64,000 nt of DNA. Source: Methanocella_A sp963769045. GTDB taxonomy: Archaea > Halobacteriota > Methanocellia > Methanocellales > Methanocellaceae. Positions 31,450 to 39,522 of the stretch are shown here, one piece after another (the first letter of the stretch is position 1; the number at the start of each line of letters is the position of its first letter). The notes under the pieces are model-generated. The model was not told the DNA's origin. It did not search any database and saw only the letters and a list, made by a program, of their open reading frames with translations. The stretch spans positions 62,001-126,000 of the forward strand of contig CAVYKK010000020.1 in the NCBI GenBank assembly GCA_963769045.1, written 5' to 3'. The position numbers were made by a program, and so were the translations under genes.

Positions 31450-33762
31450 CTATGTATCGGCGAGCGCCGGTAAACGCCTGATGGCGCCTGCAACATTTTC
31501 TTTATTGTCGCTCTGCATTGAGTACAGTACGCTGCCGTTCCCGGCGATGGCCCGGGCCACCAGGCCTTTTTTCACGAGCTCACGGAGGTAGCTGCTGACG
31601 GCGGGCTCCGACACCCCCAGGGCATGTGCCAGCTGGGCATTAGACATCCCATTGCTTTCCTGCAGCGCGATGAGTAATCTGCGTGCCCAATCCCGCCGGA
31701 GCAGCGAGATCAGGGCCCGTTCCGGTTCAGTGTAGGCATTCGAGTTCCCGAAATAGCGCACGTACTTGCCATCCCGGTACGTCACGATACGGTGGTTGAT
31801 GCCCAGAATGAACAGGTGGTACCGGGCCGTACCCGTATTCATGCAGAGCAGCCGTCCGATCTCGTACATAGTGCTGCCGGGCTCTCTCCGGACGAGGTCC
31901 AGCACCTTGTTGCGGTTCTCATTGTCGTTAATCCTGCTCCTGGCCCGGGCGACGGCGCCTACCAGGAAGAACCTGAAGAACATGTACAGCGCGGCAACGA
32001 AGGTGAAACCCAGAGCGATGTTCGTCCGGACGGCAGACAGGCCCCCATCGCGGGTGCCGTAGTAGAGCGTTCCGTTGTCGATGGCTATGCCGGTCAGCAT
32101 CGAGTCTATCGGCTTGTTCCAGAGAATGTTGCCGTCCCTGTCCAGCGCGGCAACTCCGCTTGCATAGCAGATCATGGAACGGTTGATCAGCGCCGGGCAG
32201 GTATACGCGTTGGTATCCGATTCGGAGTAGTAGTTGAACAGCCTCGTGTACGTCGTACCATTCCAGTAGCCTATCGGGTGCTCGTAGTCATACAGGTAGT
32301 AGCCGACGTAGATGACGTCTCTCGAGGCCAGGACGTTCACCCGGGAGTTACCCAGGACATAGAAGACCAGGCCCGCGTTGTCCAGTAGTTCAGGATGGTC
32401 CTCCGAATAATAGATCGAGTTCCACGCGGTCTGGGAATATTCGAACAAGCGAAGGACGTTTTGCCGGTCGGCGATGACAACCTTCTCCACTGCCGGCACG
32501 ATCTCCCGTGTCCAGAGCCGGTTGCCGGTCCGCATGTCTACCGCCGTGATGTTGATCGGGAGCAGGCTGTCGATACCCGGCATGAAGTCTTCCCCGTACT
32601 GACTGCGGCCGAAGTATCCGGTGCCCTGCGACGCGACCAGCAGGTCGGCATCTGCCAGGGGCGGCTGCATCACCGTAAACGAGCCACCCGGTACGATCTT
32701 GTAGATCACAGGCGTTCGGTTACCCGCGAGATTGTACCGCGTGTCCCGCTCCATGTACGCGGTACCATCCGGGCCGAAGGGCATGGTGCGGAGCAGGGTC
32801 ACGTTATCCCTGACATCTGCGGCCCACAGGACGTTTCCATCGGTATCCAGTGCGATAATGCCATTCTCCAGCGGCACGTATAGCCGCCCGGCGTCGAGCA
32901 GCGGAAGATCTCCTCCCCCAAAGACCGCATCCCGGTCGATATCCTGTCTGCACACAATGCCATCTACTTCTGTCTCCCAGCGCAGCGTGCCGTCACGGTC
33001 ATAAGACGCTAACGTGTCCGAAGGCACCCGGCCATCCTGGTCCCAGGCGCCCTGAATCCCCCGGCTGAGCTCCGGATCAGGAACCATCCCTGCCCGCATG
33101 AGGTATACGTTACCTTTTTCATCCACTGCAGGAGGGTCCGAAACGTCAGGGATACGGTACAGGAGCGTACCATTGGTACCGAGCACCTCTAGCAGATACG
33201 AGTGGTACACGTACAGACGATCGTCGCTCACCTGTATCCATGCGTCCCGGTACTCGGGCGTCAGGATGCTCACGGTAATCGGCTTTTCCCAGAGCTTCAG
33301 GCCGCCCTTAATGGCGATGACCCTATCGGCGGTGTCCTCTCTTGTGCTGAAATAACTGTTCTTGAGATACAGGTACATCGTACCGTTGTCCACGGCGAAC
33401 ACAGGCCGTCTGTCCGTCTGCGACGTCCAGCCGGAGTCCTCGTAGTACCGGGTGACCCTCAGGCTCCGTTCCCACCAGTTGATCGCCATCCATGGATCGG
33501 TTACTTCATAGGACCATTCGATTCCTCCGTCCCGGCCGAGTGCATACACGTTCGTGCCGCCCTGTACCTCGTCGAACATGTAGAGCGTGCCGTCACTGCC
33601 AGTATACATGTAAGGCGTCGCGTTGACCGACGAGGTGGTCCAGTTGCCACCGCTATCCGTCGGGCCGTCCAGGACACCAATAACGAGCACCGTGCTCAGG
33701 AAAATGAGCGATAAGGCTACTACAGCTTCAAAAGCGGCGGCTCTTTTCATCATGGCACCCAT
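31450..33762 (-). CDS. Membrane one-component regulator: PQQ-type propeller, TM helix, two winged helices
   Basis: A 770-residue protein. An N-terminal signal anchor (about 5-30) leads to a large exported region with repeated V-Y-A-L-D/L-x-W blades (VYALGRDGGIEWSYE; IIALDTDGNVLWAA; VAALDRDGNILWNK) typical of PQQ-type beta-propellers. A second membrane helix follows (about 580-603). The cytoplasmic part has two winged-helix domains: about 612-670 (EPGSTMYEIGRLLCMNTGTA) and 685-750 (SNAQLAHALGVSEPAVSSYL). It can thus sense outside the cell and bind DNA without a kinase. Starts ATG 33762 or 33753; a TATA box is 25 nt upstream, so the transcript is essentially leaderless. Ligand and targets are unknown. 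Confidence 0.85.
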   Translation of the reverse strand: MGAMMKRAAAFEAVVALSLIFLSTVLVIGVLDGPTDSGGNWTTSSVNATPYMYTGSDGTLYMFDEVQGGTNVYALGRDGGIEWSYEVTDPWMAINWWERSLRVTRYYEDSGWTSQTDRRPVFAVDNGTMYLYLKNSYFSTREDTADRVIAIKGGLKLWEKPITVSILTPEYRDAWIQVSDDRLYVYHSYLLEVLGTNGTLLYRIPDVSDPPAVDEKGNVYLMRAGMVPDPELSRGIQGAWDQDGRVPSDTLASYDRDGTLRWETEVDGIVCRQDIDRDAVFGGGDLPLLDAGRLYVPLENGIIALDTDGNVLWAADVRDNVTLLRTMPFGPDGTAYMERDTRYNLAGNRTPVIYKIVPGGSFTVMQPPLADADLLVASQGTGYFGRSQYGEDFMPGIDSLLPINITAVDMRTGNRLWTREIVPAVEKVVIADRQNVLRLFEYSQTAWNSIYYSEDHPELLDNAGLVFYVLGNSRVNVLASRDVIYVGYYLYDYEHPIGYWNGTTYTRLFNYYSESDTNAYTCPALINRSMICYASGVAALDRDGNILWNKPIDSMLTGIAIDNGTLYYGTRDGGLSAVRTNIALGFTFVAALYMFFRFFLVGAVARARSRINDNENRNKVLDLVRREPGSTMYEIGRLLCMNTGTARYHLFILGINHRIVTYRDGKYVRYFGNSNAYTEPERALISLLRRDWARRLLIALQESNGMSNAQLAHALGVSEPAVSSYLRELVKKGLVARAIAGNGSVLYSMQSDNKENVAGAIRRLPALADT

Positions 33763-33780
33763 ACCGGATAATGGCCGGGT

Positions 33781-33792
33781 TAAAATATAGTT
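33781..33792 (-). promoter_or_regulatory. TATA box of the propeller regulator
   Basis: Minus-strand AAACTATATTTTAACC centred about 25 nt before ATG 33762, predicting a leaderless mRNA. Confidence 0.55.
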
Positions 33793-33816
33793 TCTCTCAC
33801 GACCGCTTAATCGCTA

Positions 33817-33880
33817 CACGGAGGCCACGGAGAAGGAAGCCATTTCCTTTGTGGCCTCCGTGCCCTTAGTGGCCTCCGTG
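33817..33880. repeat. Short palindromic iteron element, GCCTCCGTG type
   Basis: Left arm CACGGAGGCCACGGAG; right arm units GCCTCCGTG, CCCTTAGTG, GCCTCCGTG (9 nt each), ending exactly at the stop codon of the exchanger gene (33881). Smallest member of the palindromic family in this window. It could act as a 3' hairpin for that gene. Confidence 0.75.
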
Positions 33881-34927
33881 TCAAATGCTCAGCAGCACGA
33901 CCACGAAGAAGATGACATACAGCACGCCCCCGAACATGAGCGACGGGGCGCTGATCTCCTTATGGTTCGAGCGCAGGTACAGCGTGATCGCCGAGAAGAG
34001 TGCGATGCCGATGCTGATGGCCTCGAGAAGCTGGACCTTATCTGACAGGACGAGGTGCCACTCGGTGAGCAGGATGCCGATCGTCACGGGGATGCAGCTC
34101 TGGAACACCATGGCGCCGGTGATATTGCCGATCGCGAAGGTATCCTTTTTCGCCCTGATCCACAGCATGCTGTTAAATTTTTCGGGCAGCTCAGTCGCCA
34201 CAGGACACAGGATGAGCGACAGGATTAGCGGGTTGATACCGATAGCAACGGCGATGTCCTGGATCTGGCCCACGAACAGGTACGAGCCGAGGATGATGGC
34301 GGCCAGCGAAGCGACCACCTGCACGATGATTGAGATGGTCAACGGCTCGTTCATCTCCTTACGGAGCGAACGTGGCGTGCACTTATTGGCCACTTTACTC
34401 AGGTACAGGGCATTCAGCTCGCTTTCACCCTGGGTCTCCCCTGACTTCAGCGTCTGGTAGGAATAATAGCCGTAAATAGGCAACAGCAACAACGCTGCCC
34501 CGTATTTCAGGTACCAGACTTCATGAGGCATGAACGCGGCTATGGCGGCAATCCCATAGGCGATCAGGAAAAACTTGATGTCGCGCTTGATGAGGTCGCC
34601 GTTGATCAGGAGCTTGTTGACCCCGCGGCGGCGCCTGAACGCGATGACTGACAGGCCGCAGACCATCAAAGCCAGCGTGGCCAGCATGAAAGGCGCGCCA
34701 AGGATGGCCCCGGTGCCAATCTCCGAGCCGGCCTCGCCGCCGACCAGCAGTATCGCGATCAGCGGTATGAGCGTCTCCGGCAGCGCAGTGCCCACGGCCG
34801 CCAGCAGGCTGCCGACCGCCCCTTCCGAGAGACTAAAGCGTTTTCCGACCCACTCGACGCCGTTAGTGAACAGCTCGCAGCCAATCAGGATGACGGCGAA
34901 GCTGGCGAGAAAAATGATCAGGTCCAT
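33881..34927 (-). CDS. Sodium/calcium exchanger family membrane protein
   Basis: A 348-residue cation/Ca2+ antiporter-type protein with ten or eleven membrane helices in two inverted halves. The two ion-binding alpha repeats read AVGTALPETLIPLIA (about 44-58) and CPVATELPEKFNSML (near 235). Each keeps the membrane-embedded Glu within a L-P-E core. A basic/acidic loop (about 160-190) separates the halves. The family exchanges Ca2+ or other cations against Na+ or H+; the ion specificity cannot be read from sequence. Start: ATG 34927; single-gene unit. Confidence 0.88.
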   Translation of the reverse strand: MDLIIFLASFAVILIGCELFTNGVEWVGKRFSLSEGAVGSLLAAVGTALPETLIPLIAILLVGGEAGSEIGTGAILGAPFMLATLALMVCGLSVIAFRRRRGVNKLLINGDLIKRDIKFFLIAYGIAAIAAFMPHEVWYLKYGAALLLLPIYGYYSYQTLKSGETQGESELNALYLSKVANKCTPRSLRKEMNEPLTISIIVQVVASLAAIILGSYLFVGQIQDIAVAIGINPLILSLILCPVATELPEKFNSMLWIRAKKDTFAIGNITGAMVFQSCIPVTIGILLTEWHLVLSDKVQLLEAISIGIALFSAITLYLRSNHKEISAPSLMFGGVLYVIFFVVVLLSI

Positions 34928-34986
34928 ATGCCCACGGCCTCTAACTTAGGCGGATAGTCATATATAGTTTTCTTGCCATATGCAGG

Positions 34987-35349
34987 ATGATGGCTGTATT
35001 AATGAAAAGCGACGGCACAGTGGTCGCATCCGAAGTAGAGCTGGCAGACACTTATCTAAAGAAAACCGTGGGAGTGATGTTCAGGCGCCACTTGCCACAG
35101 GGCTTCGCGATGATCTTCGACATGGGCCTTGAAATGCGCGCAGGCATCGCAATCCATATGCTGTTCGTTTTTGTCTCCATTGATATCGTTTACCTGGACC
35201 GGGACCGGCGCATCGTGGACATCAAACGCCGCGTTCTCCCATGGATCGGGCTGGCCTGGCCAAAAAAGCCTGCCAGATATGCCATCGAGTTGCCTGCAGG
35301 GGCCGCAGGCGAGCATGGGCTTAAGGAAGGCGAAGTGCTCCAGTGGTAA
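34987..35349 (+). CDS. DUF192 family protein
   Basis: A 120-residue protein of the DUF192 family: VELADTYLKKTVGVMFRRHLP (the M-F-R segment), MIFDMG, then the conserved beta motif MLFVFVSIDIVYLDRDRRIVD and ARYAIELPAGAA. The fold is a small beta-barrel. Function is unproven, although DUF192 proteins are often exported in bacteria; this one has no signal peptide. Start: ATG 34987, with a second ATG immediately after. It is divergent from the exchanger by 60 bases. Confidence 0.85.
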   Translation: MMAVLMKSDGTVVASEVELADTYLKKTVGVMFRRHLPQGFAMIFDMGLEMRAGIAIHMLFVFVSIDIVYLDRDRRIVDIKRRVLPWIGLAWPKKPARYAIELPAGAAGEHGLKEGEVLQW

Positions 35350-35613
35350 ATTGAATCGAAACTCATGCTTGCAGGCTTCATAAGCCAATGTTTGACAAAA
35401 AAGCAGGATGGCAGGAATGTATCCTGTTCATCTCTGTGGTTTAGAGATGACAGCCAATGACCTGTATTGATTTGAAATTAATATTATAAATTTCTGAATT
35501 GAAATTTATAACCAATTTTTCCGTATAAATATGAAATTACCGTTTTAAAAGGAAATACTTATCAATAAAAATTCCCATCTATACCATGGGGGGCAATCGG
35601 TGGTGGCCAAACG
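35350..35613. other. AT-rich intergenic region with two hairpins and a promoter
   Basis: No gene found. Two perfect hairpins are present: CAGGAT/ATCCTG (35403-35426) and TCATCTCT/AGAGATGA with a 7-nt loop (35428-35450), which may end the DUF192 transcript although no T-run follows. Downstream the DNA is very AT-rich. The TATA-like CCGTATAAATATG (about 35521-35533) is the likely promoter of the second pilin-like cluster. Confidence 0.5.
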
Positions 35614-36234
35614 ATTAGTAAGACTAAGCCTCGCAAGAATATCGGCCCTGACCTCGAAGCCCAGATAAGCCTGGATTTCCTGCTGGGATCATCCATATTT
35701 TTACTGGCGTTACTATTCGTTTTCACCTTTATACCCCAGATGTTCGTCCCTTTCCAGTCGAATTCTGACGAGTTAACCATGGCAGCAGACAATGCAGCCA
35801 TGACACTGGTGGAAAACGTGCTTATCGATAACCGGCACGCCGATTCTCGCCTCGCCATGGCCCCCGTCCCGACCGACTACGTATATTCTGGCGCTGATAC
35901 TCCGGGAATCATTGACCGGCAAAAATACCTGGACCTGATAAACATCATTAATCCAGGCAGCCCCGGCTATAGCCAGGATAATGTAACTCAAACAAAGAAA
36001 TATCTGGGTATGGGTTACGGGCAATCCGTTTTAACCCCCTATGAGAATTTCTACAATCTTCAAATCGAGCTAAAAACTGATCAAAATCCTTTAAATGACC
36101 CGATCTATATCAATCCGATCTCCCCTGATGGCCTGCCTCGCGGTACGAATGTAGGTCAGAGCAGGAGGTTTGTATATGTACAAAATTCTACAAACAACTA
36201 TACTATGGCGATATTAACCGTGAGGGTATGGTAA
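35614..36234 (+). CDS. Pilin-like protein, DUF7287-like, apparent ATT start
   Basis: The frame encodes SKTKPRKNIGPDLEAQISLD, a hydrophobic helix (FLLGSSIFLLALLFVFTFIP) and an exported domain ending MAILTVRVW; about 206 residues. It is the paralogue of the broken gene at 28648. There is no ATG, GTG or TTG in frame between the upstream stop at 35566 and ATG 35740, which lies after the helix and would lose it. However a strong GGTGGTGG ribosome site ends seven bases before an in-frame ATT at 35614. I therefore place the start there. Alternatives: a G-to-T error or mutation of an ATG, or a one-base slip in the six-G run after ATG 35586. Confidence 0.65.
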   Translation: MSKTKPRKNIGPDLEAQISLDFLLGSSIFLLALLFVFTFIPQMFVPFQSNSDELTMAADNAAMTLVENVLIDNRHADSRLAMAPVPTDYVYSGADTPGIIDRQKYLDLINIINPGSPGYSQDNVTQTKKYLGMGYGQSVLTPYENFYNLQIELKTDQNPLNDPIYINPISPDGLPRGTNVGQSRRFVYVQNSTNNYTMAILTVRVW

Positions 36235-36238
36235 AACG

Positions 36239-36922
36239 ATGTTATCCAGGGACGACAGTGGGCAAATTCAGACCATAGAGGCTTTTATTTCGGCAATAAT
36301 ACTGGTAACGGTACTTGTTGTTGTCGTACAGGCTACTTCAGTAACCCCCCTGACCACATCTTTTACCAACCAGCACGTAAAGTACGAATTGCAGAACATG
36401 GGCCAGGATGTACTTTCCGCGCTGGACGAAATGCCCTCTCTGCCTCCGGCTCTGGCAATTGATACTACACCGTCAAAGCTGGAAAAGAGTATCAGAGACT
36501 GGCTTGAAGGCGATTATGGCACACTTCCCGTCGGGGACCCGTATGCACCTCACGGCGACTGGTATACATATGATGGTGCAGGTTATTTCAGGAGCGCAAC
36601 CTCAAGCCATTATCACAGCCCTACCACAGATCTTGAGAAAGCTCTTACTTTTTCATTTTCCGGCAGCGCGATTGCCTATAACGTCGAAGTCCGATACCCG
36701 GATGCCAGCGGAAAAGTATACAGCTCAAAGATGGTCTGGAACGGAGACCCTTCGGACAACTGCATGACCATATCACGTTATATCGCTTTACACGACCCTG
36801 TAGATCCGGGCAATCCCGGTTATGCTGACCTATCCTCTCCAGGCGGTCTGATACCTGATATTAGCCCTGACACGACCTTGCATAATGTTGTAGAAATAAG
36901 ATTAACGCTATGGGTGATGTAA
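36239..36922 (+). CDS. Pilin-like protein, DUF7288-like (paralogue of 29670)
   Basis: A 227-residue protein: RDDSGQIQTIEAFISAIILV (helix about 13-35), TSVTPLTTSF directly after the helix, then QHVKYELQNMGQDVLSALDE and a beta-rich domain ending HNVVEIRLTLWVM. The helix entry and the S-V-T-P-L block resemble archaeal DUF7288 proteins. It lies four bases after the preceding stop, and its own stop abuts the next start codon. Confidence 0.7.
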   Translation: MLSRDDSGQIQTIEAFISAIILVTVLVVVVQATSVTPLTTSFTNQHVKYELQNMGQDVLSALDEMPSLPPALAIDTTPSKLEKSIRDWLEGDYGTLPVGDPYAPHGDWYTYDGAGYFRSATSSHYHSPTTDLEKALTFSFSGSAIAYNVEVRYPDASGKVYSSKMVWNGDPSDNCMTISRYIALHDPVDPGNPGYADLSSPGGLIPDISPDTTLHNVVEIRLTLWVM

Positions 36923-38092
36923 ATGGCCGACTACAACGACGATTCCGGACAGGTGCTGCTGACAAGTACGATCCTGTTTGTCGTCATTATCATCTTCATC
37001 GCCCTGATGCTAAACAGCATCATTTACGCCACAAACGTTGCATATCTGGGCTTTATGGATGGATCGAAGTACGAAGACCTGTCGATCCGGAAACTGACGA
37101 CCGGTGAAGCCCATGGCTCCTATCAGACGTATCCGTCCCGTTTCGATGACTCCATTGCTCTTCCAAATCCACGCCTGATCAATCGGACCAAGTATATGGA
37201 TGATTATGAAAGTGCGATCAATTATCTTACCAACTCTAAAGGCAAATATGTCGAGTTAGTTGATACTTATTATACGTCACCCCATTCCGGTTTGATCACT
37301 ACTCAGACAAAGTGGGACATGGTCATCACGGATAAAAACTCAAAGACGAACTATTCCATACAGACCGGAAGCTGGAACCCAACCGCCCCTCGCCCGCCGC
37401 CGAGTATGCCAATGCCGAGCGTGCGATTCAGCAACGCCTCGTATGATGTTAGCGAAGGCGGAGCAGTTACGGTGACCGTCAATCTGTCTAATATTTATGA
37501 TCAGACAGTCATTGTGAACTACGATACACAGAATGGTACTGCAACAGCGCCCGTGGATTATATCAGTTCTTCAGGCTACCTTACCTTCACTTCCGGAGAG
37601 TTGGAGAAGACCCTCACTATCTTCACGGTCCAAGATTCTGTCTATGAGGTGCCGGAGACTTTCACTGTCAACTTAGTCGGGTTCACAAATCCGGATGGGT
37701 CTCCGGTCTCTGCCGCTATTAACATTGCGGATGATGATCCGGCCCCGGAGACTCCAGAGACGCAAGAAGATTGGGCGATGAAAGTGAGCTGTACTGCTGT
37801 CCGTCAGGCATCCGGTAACCAGAAGGATGTGACAATTACCGCAGTTGTTGAAAACACCGGGATAAATTCCTTAACCAACATAAATCTAACGCTAATATCA
37901 CCTACGGGTAAGTCATTCTCATCCGGGGTGAACCCAGCGCCACTATTAGGCACTCTAAACCATAGCAGCACTTACACCTATACCTGGGTAATAGTAACGC
38001 AAAACCAGAACGATCTGGTTAACGTAAAGGTCAAAGCGACAGCGAACGAGATCCCGGACGGAGTGAGCTCGGGCACACAGATGGGTATTTAG
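36923..38092 (+). CDS. Pilin-like anchor with Calx-beta and CARDB-like domains
   Basis: A 389-residue protein. Residues 1-40 are a DUF7261-like pilin anchor (DDSGQVLLTSTILFVVIIIF). An alpha/beta region extends to about 150. A Calx-beta domain occupies about 166-275: ASYDVSEGGAVTVTVNLS, NGTATAPVDYISSSG and PETFTVNLVG are classical, and they contain the Ca2+-binding acidic loops, ending ADDDPAPE. A CARDB/DUF11-like beta-sandwich follows (about 290-389; VVENTGINSLTNINLTL). Its paralogue at 26810 is only the 163-residue anchor part, so extra surface domains were gained here or lost there. Calx-beta domains bind Ca2+ in adhesion proteins. Confidence 0.75.
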   Translation: MADYNDDSGQVLLTSTILFVVIIIFIALMLNSIIYATNVAYLGFMDGSKYEDLSIRKLTTGEAHGSYQTYPSRFDDSIALPNPRLINRTKYMDDYESAINYLTNSKGKYVELVDTYYTSPHSGLITTQTKWDMVITDKNSKTNYSIQTGSWNPTAPRPPPSMPMPSVRFSNASYDVSEGGAVTVTVNLSNIYDQTVIVNYDTQNGTATAPVDYISSSGYLTFTSGELEKTLTIFTVQDSVYEVPETFTVNLVGFTNPDGSPVSAAINIADDDPAPETPETQEDWAMKVSCTAVRQASGNQKDVTITAVVENTGINSLTNINLTLISPTGKSFSSGVNPAPLLGTLNHSSTYTYTWVIVTQNQNDLVNVKVKATANEIPDGVSSGTQMGI

Positions 38093-38118
38093 GATATTAA
38101 AAAAGCAGCGTGGTCACA

Positions 38119-38646
38119 ATGAGTTCGTTCACAAAAGATGATTCGGGAGTCAGCATATTGGTAGAATATATATTTACTACAGCAATAGCTGCCGTACTTT
38201 TCTCGATGCTCCTGATGAACCTCGGATCAATCATGACTAAAAGCGACCGGATCGTTATGGGTGAAGAGCTGGATATCGCTGCAAGTATCCTCTCGAACCA
38301 GCTCTCGGACTATTCAAACGAGCTGCAGCTTAACAGCTATACCCAGTTGTTTTCGCTGGTCAGCACAGAGGACAGCGCAAGGTATTTCGATTTACCGGAG
38401 CCTTACGGGGGCAAGCAATACATCATCGAAGTTAAAGACGACAGTACCGTCTATCCTGCCGATCCCGATAAGCACAGGGGTATCATAAAAGTCACCTACG
38501 GATTAGACCCGACAGTATATTCTGTCGCCACCTTTAACTCGCCTGTCCCTGTACAGCCAAAAACGATCTATTGCGTTACCTATAACATGAAAATTAGCTT
38601 AAGCACAGCCGGCGGCCACAACAGCATGGTCCTGGAGGAAGTCTGA
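38119..38646 (+). CDS. Pilin-like protein, DUF7266-like (paralogue of 27304)
   Basis: A 175-residue protein with helix entry KDDSGVSILVEYIFTTAIAA (helix about 11-35), then MGEELDIAASILSNQLSDYS, and a beta-rich head ending GGHNSMVLEEV. Same plan as the gene at 27304. Start ATG 38119 is chosen; GTG 38110 is three codons upstream and neither has a clear ribosome site. Its stop overlaps the next start (TGATG). Confidence 0.65.
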   Translation: MSSFTKDDSGVSILVEYIFTTAIAAVLFSMLLMNLGSIMTKSDRIVMGEELDIAASILSNQLSDYSNELQLNSYTQLFSLVSTEDSARYFDLPEPYGGKQYIIEVKDDSTVYPADPDKHRGIIKVTYGLDPTVYSVATFNSPVPVQPKTIYCVTYNMKISLSTAGGHNSMVLEEV

Positions 38647-39500
38647 TGAAAAAGTCAATATCCGGGTCCGACGAAGGGGTATCTGAGTCGCTTGGCTTTA
38701 TCGTCATATTCGGAATATATCTCACTGCATTAGCCCTTATATTTTTCATCGGCTATCCTCTGTACAATAATTACGTGTACCAGAGCCACATGCAGAACAT
38801 GATGCAGGGCTTTGATCTGGTATCTGAAAACGGCAATAACGTAGCTCTGCTGAAGACTCCCTACCAGCAATCCGAGCTAAAGCTATACGATGGTACAATC
38901 GCCCTTAAGGATGCGGGTAATTTACAGTTACAATGCTATGCGGATACAGGAGGCAATAACCCCATCGTTACCGGCGATGGCGGTTCTACATCAGGCGATT
39001 CCGTCACATTGAGGATACTGGAATATTCCAAAGATGACAGCCGCATCGCTTACCTCCTGGGAGGCGTGTTTAAAAAAGACACATATACCTATCCTGTGGT
39101 TAAAAGACCGATCATCTACAACTACACCCGGCTGGATGGCACTCCTGTTCTTGTCGTGCCGCTGATATCTTTCTACGACAACCAGTTCGCTTTGGCGGGT
39201 AGCACGCTCGCAAGGATATCGTTCGGCACCCTGTATTACTCAAAGAAAGATCAGACTGTGGACCAGCCAAAGCTTCGTACGTACGAACACGTTAAACTCA
39301 TCAAGATAACTATTACTGGCGATTATAAAGATGGCCTGTATATGTATTTCCGGGATGACTGGGGCTTCATCAGGGACGATGTTGAAAGCAATGATGAAAA
39401 GATAGTCATGAAAAAAATATACGACACACCGGACACGGGCATTATCGTGAACACGTTCCAGAGCATCGTGGTTACTTCAATAAATGCGGGCTCCATCTGA
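38646..39500 (+). CDS. Pilin-like protein, DUF7289-like (intact paralogue of 27809)
   Basis: A 284-residue protein: SDEGVSESLGFIVIFGIYLT (helix about 12-38), then MQNMMQGFDLVSENGNNVAL, a beta-rich middle part with LKLYDGTIALKDAG, and a C-terminal domain ending FQSIVVTSINAGSI. It provides the template showing that the interrupted gene at 27809 was once a full-length relative: both have the V-S-E-S-L-G-[FY]-I-[VL]-I-F-G helix entry and the D-G-T strand at the same distance. Confidence 0.7.
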   Translation: MKKSISGSDEGVSESLGFIVIFGIYLTALALIFFIGYPLYNNYVYQSHMQNMMQGFDLVSENGNNVALLKTPYQQSELKLYDGTIALKDAGNLQLQCYADTGGNNPIVTGDGGSTSGDSVTLRILEYSKDDSRIAYLLGGVFKKDTYTYPVVKRPIIYNYTRLDGTPVLVVPLISFYDNQFALAGSTLARISFGTLYYSKKDQTVDQPKLRTYEHVKLIKITITGDYKDGLYMYFRDDWGFIRDDVESNDEKIVMKKIYDTPDTGIIVNTFQSIVVTSINAGSI

Positions 39501-39522
39501 GTAAAGATCAAGGGATGAAAGT

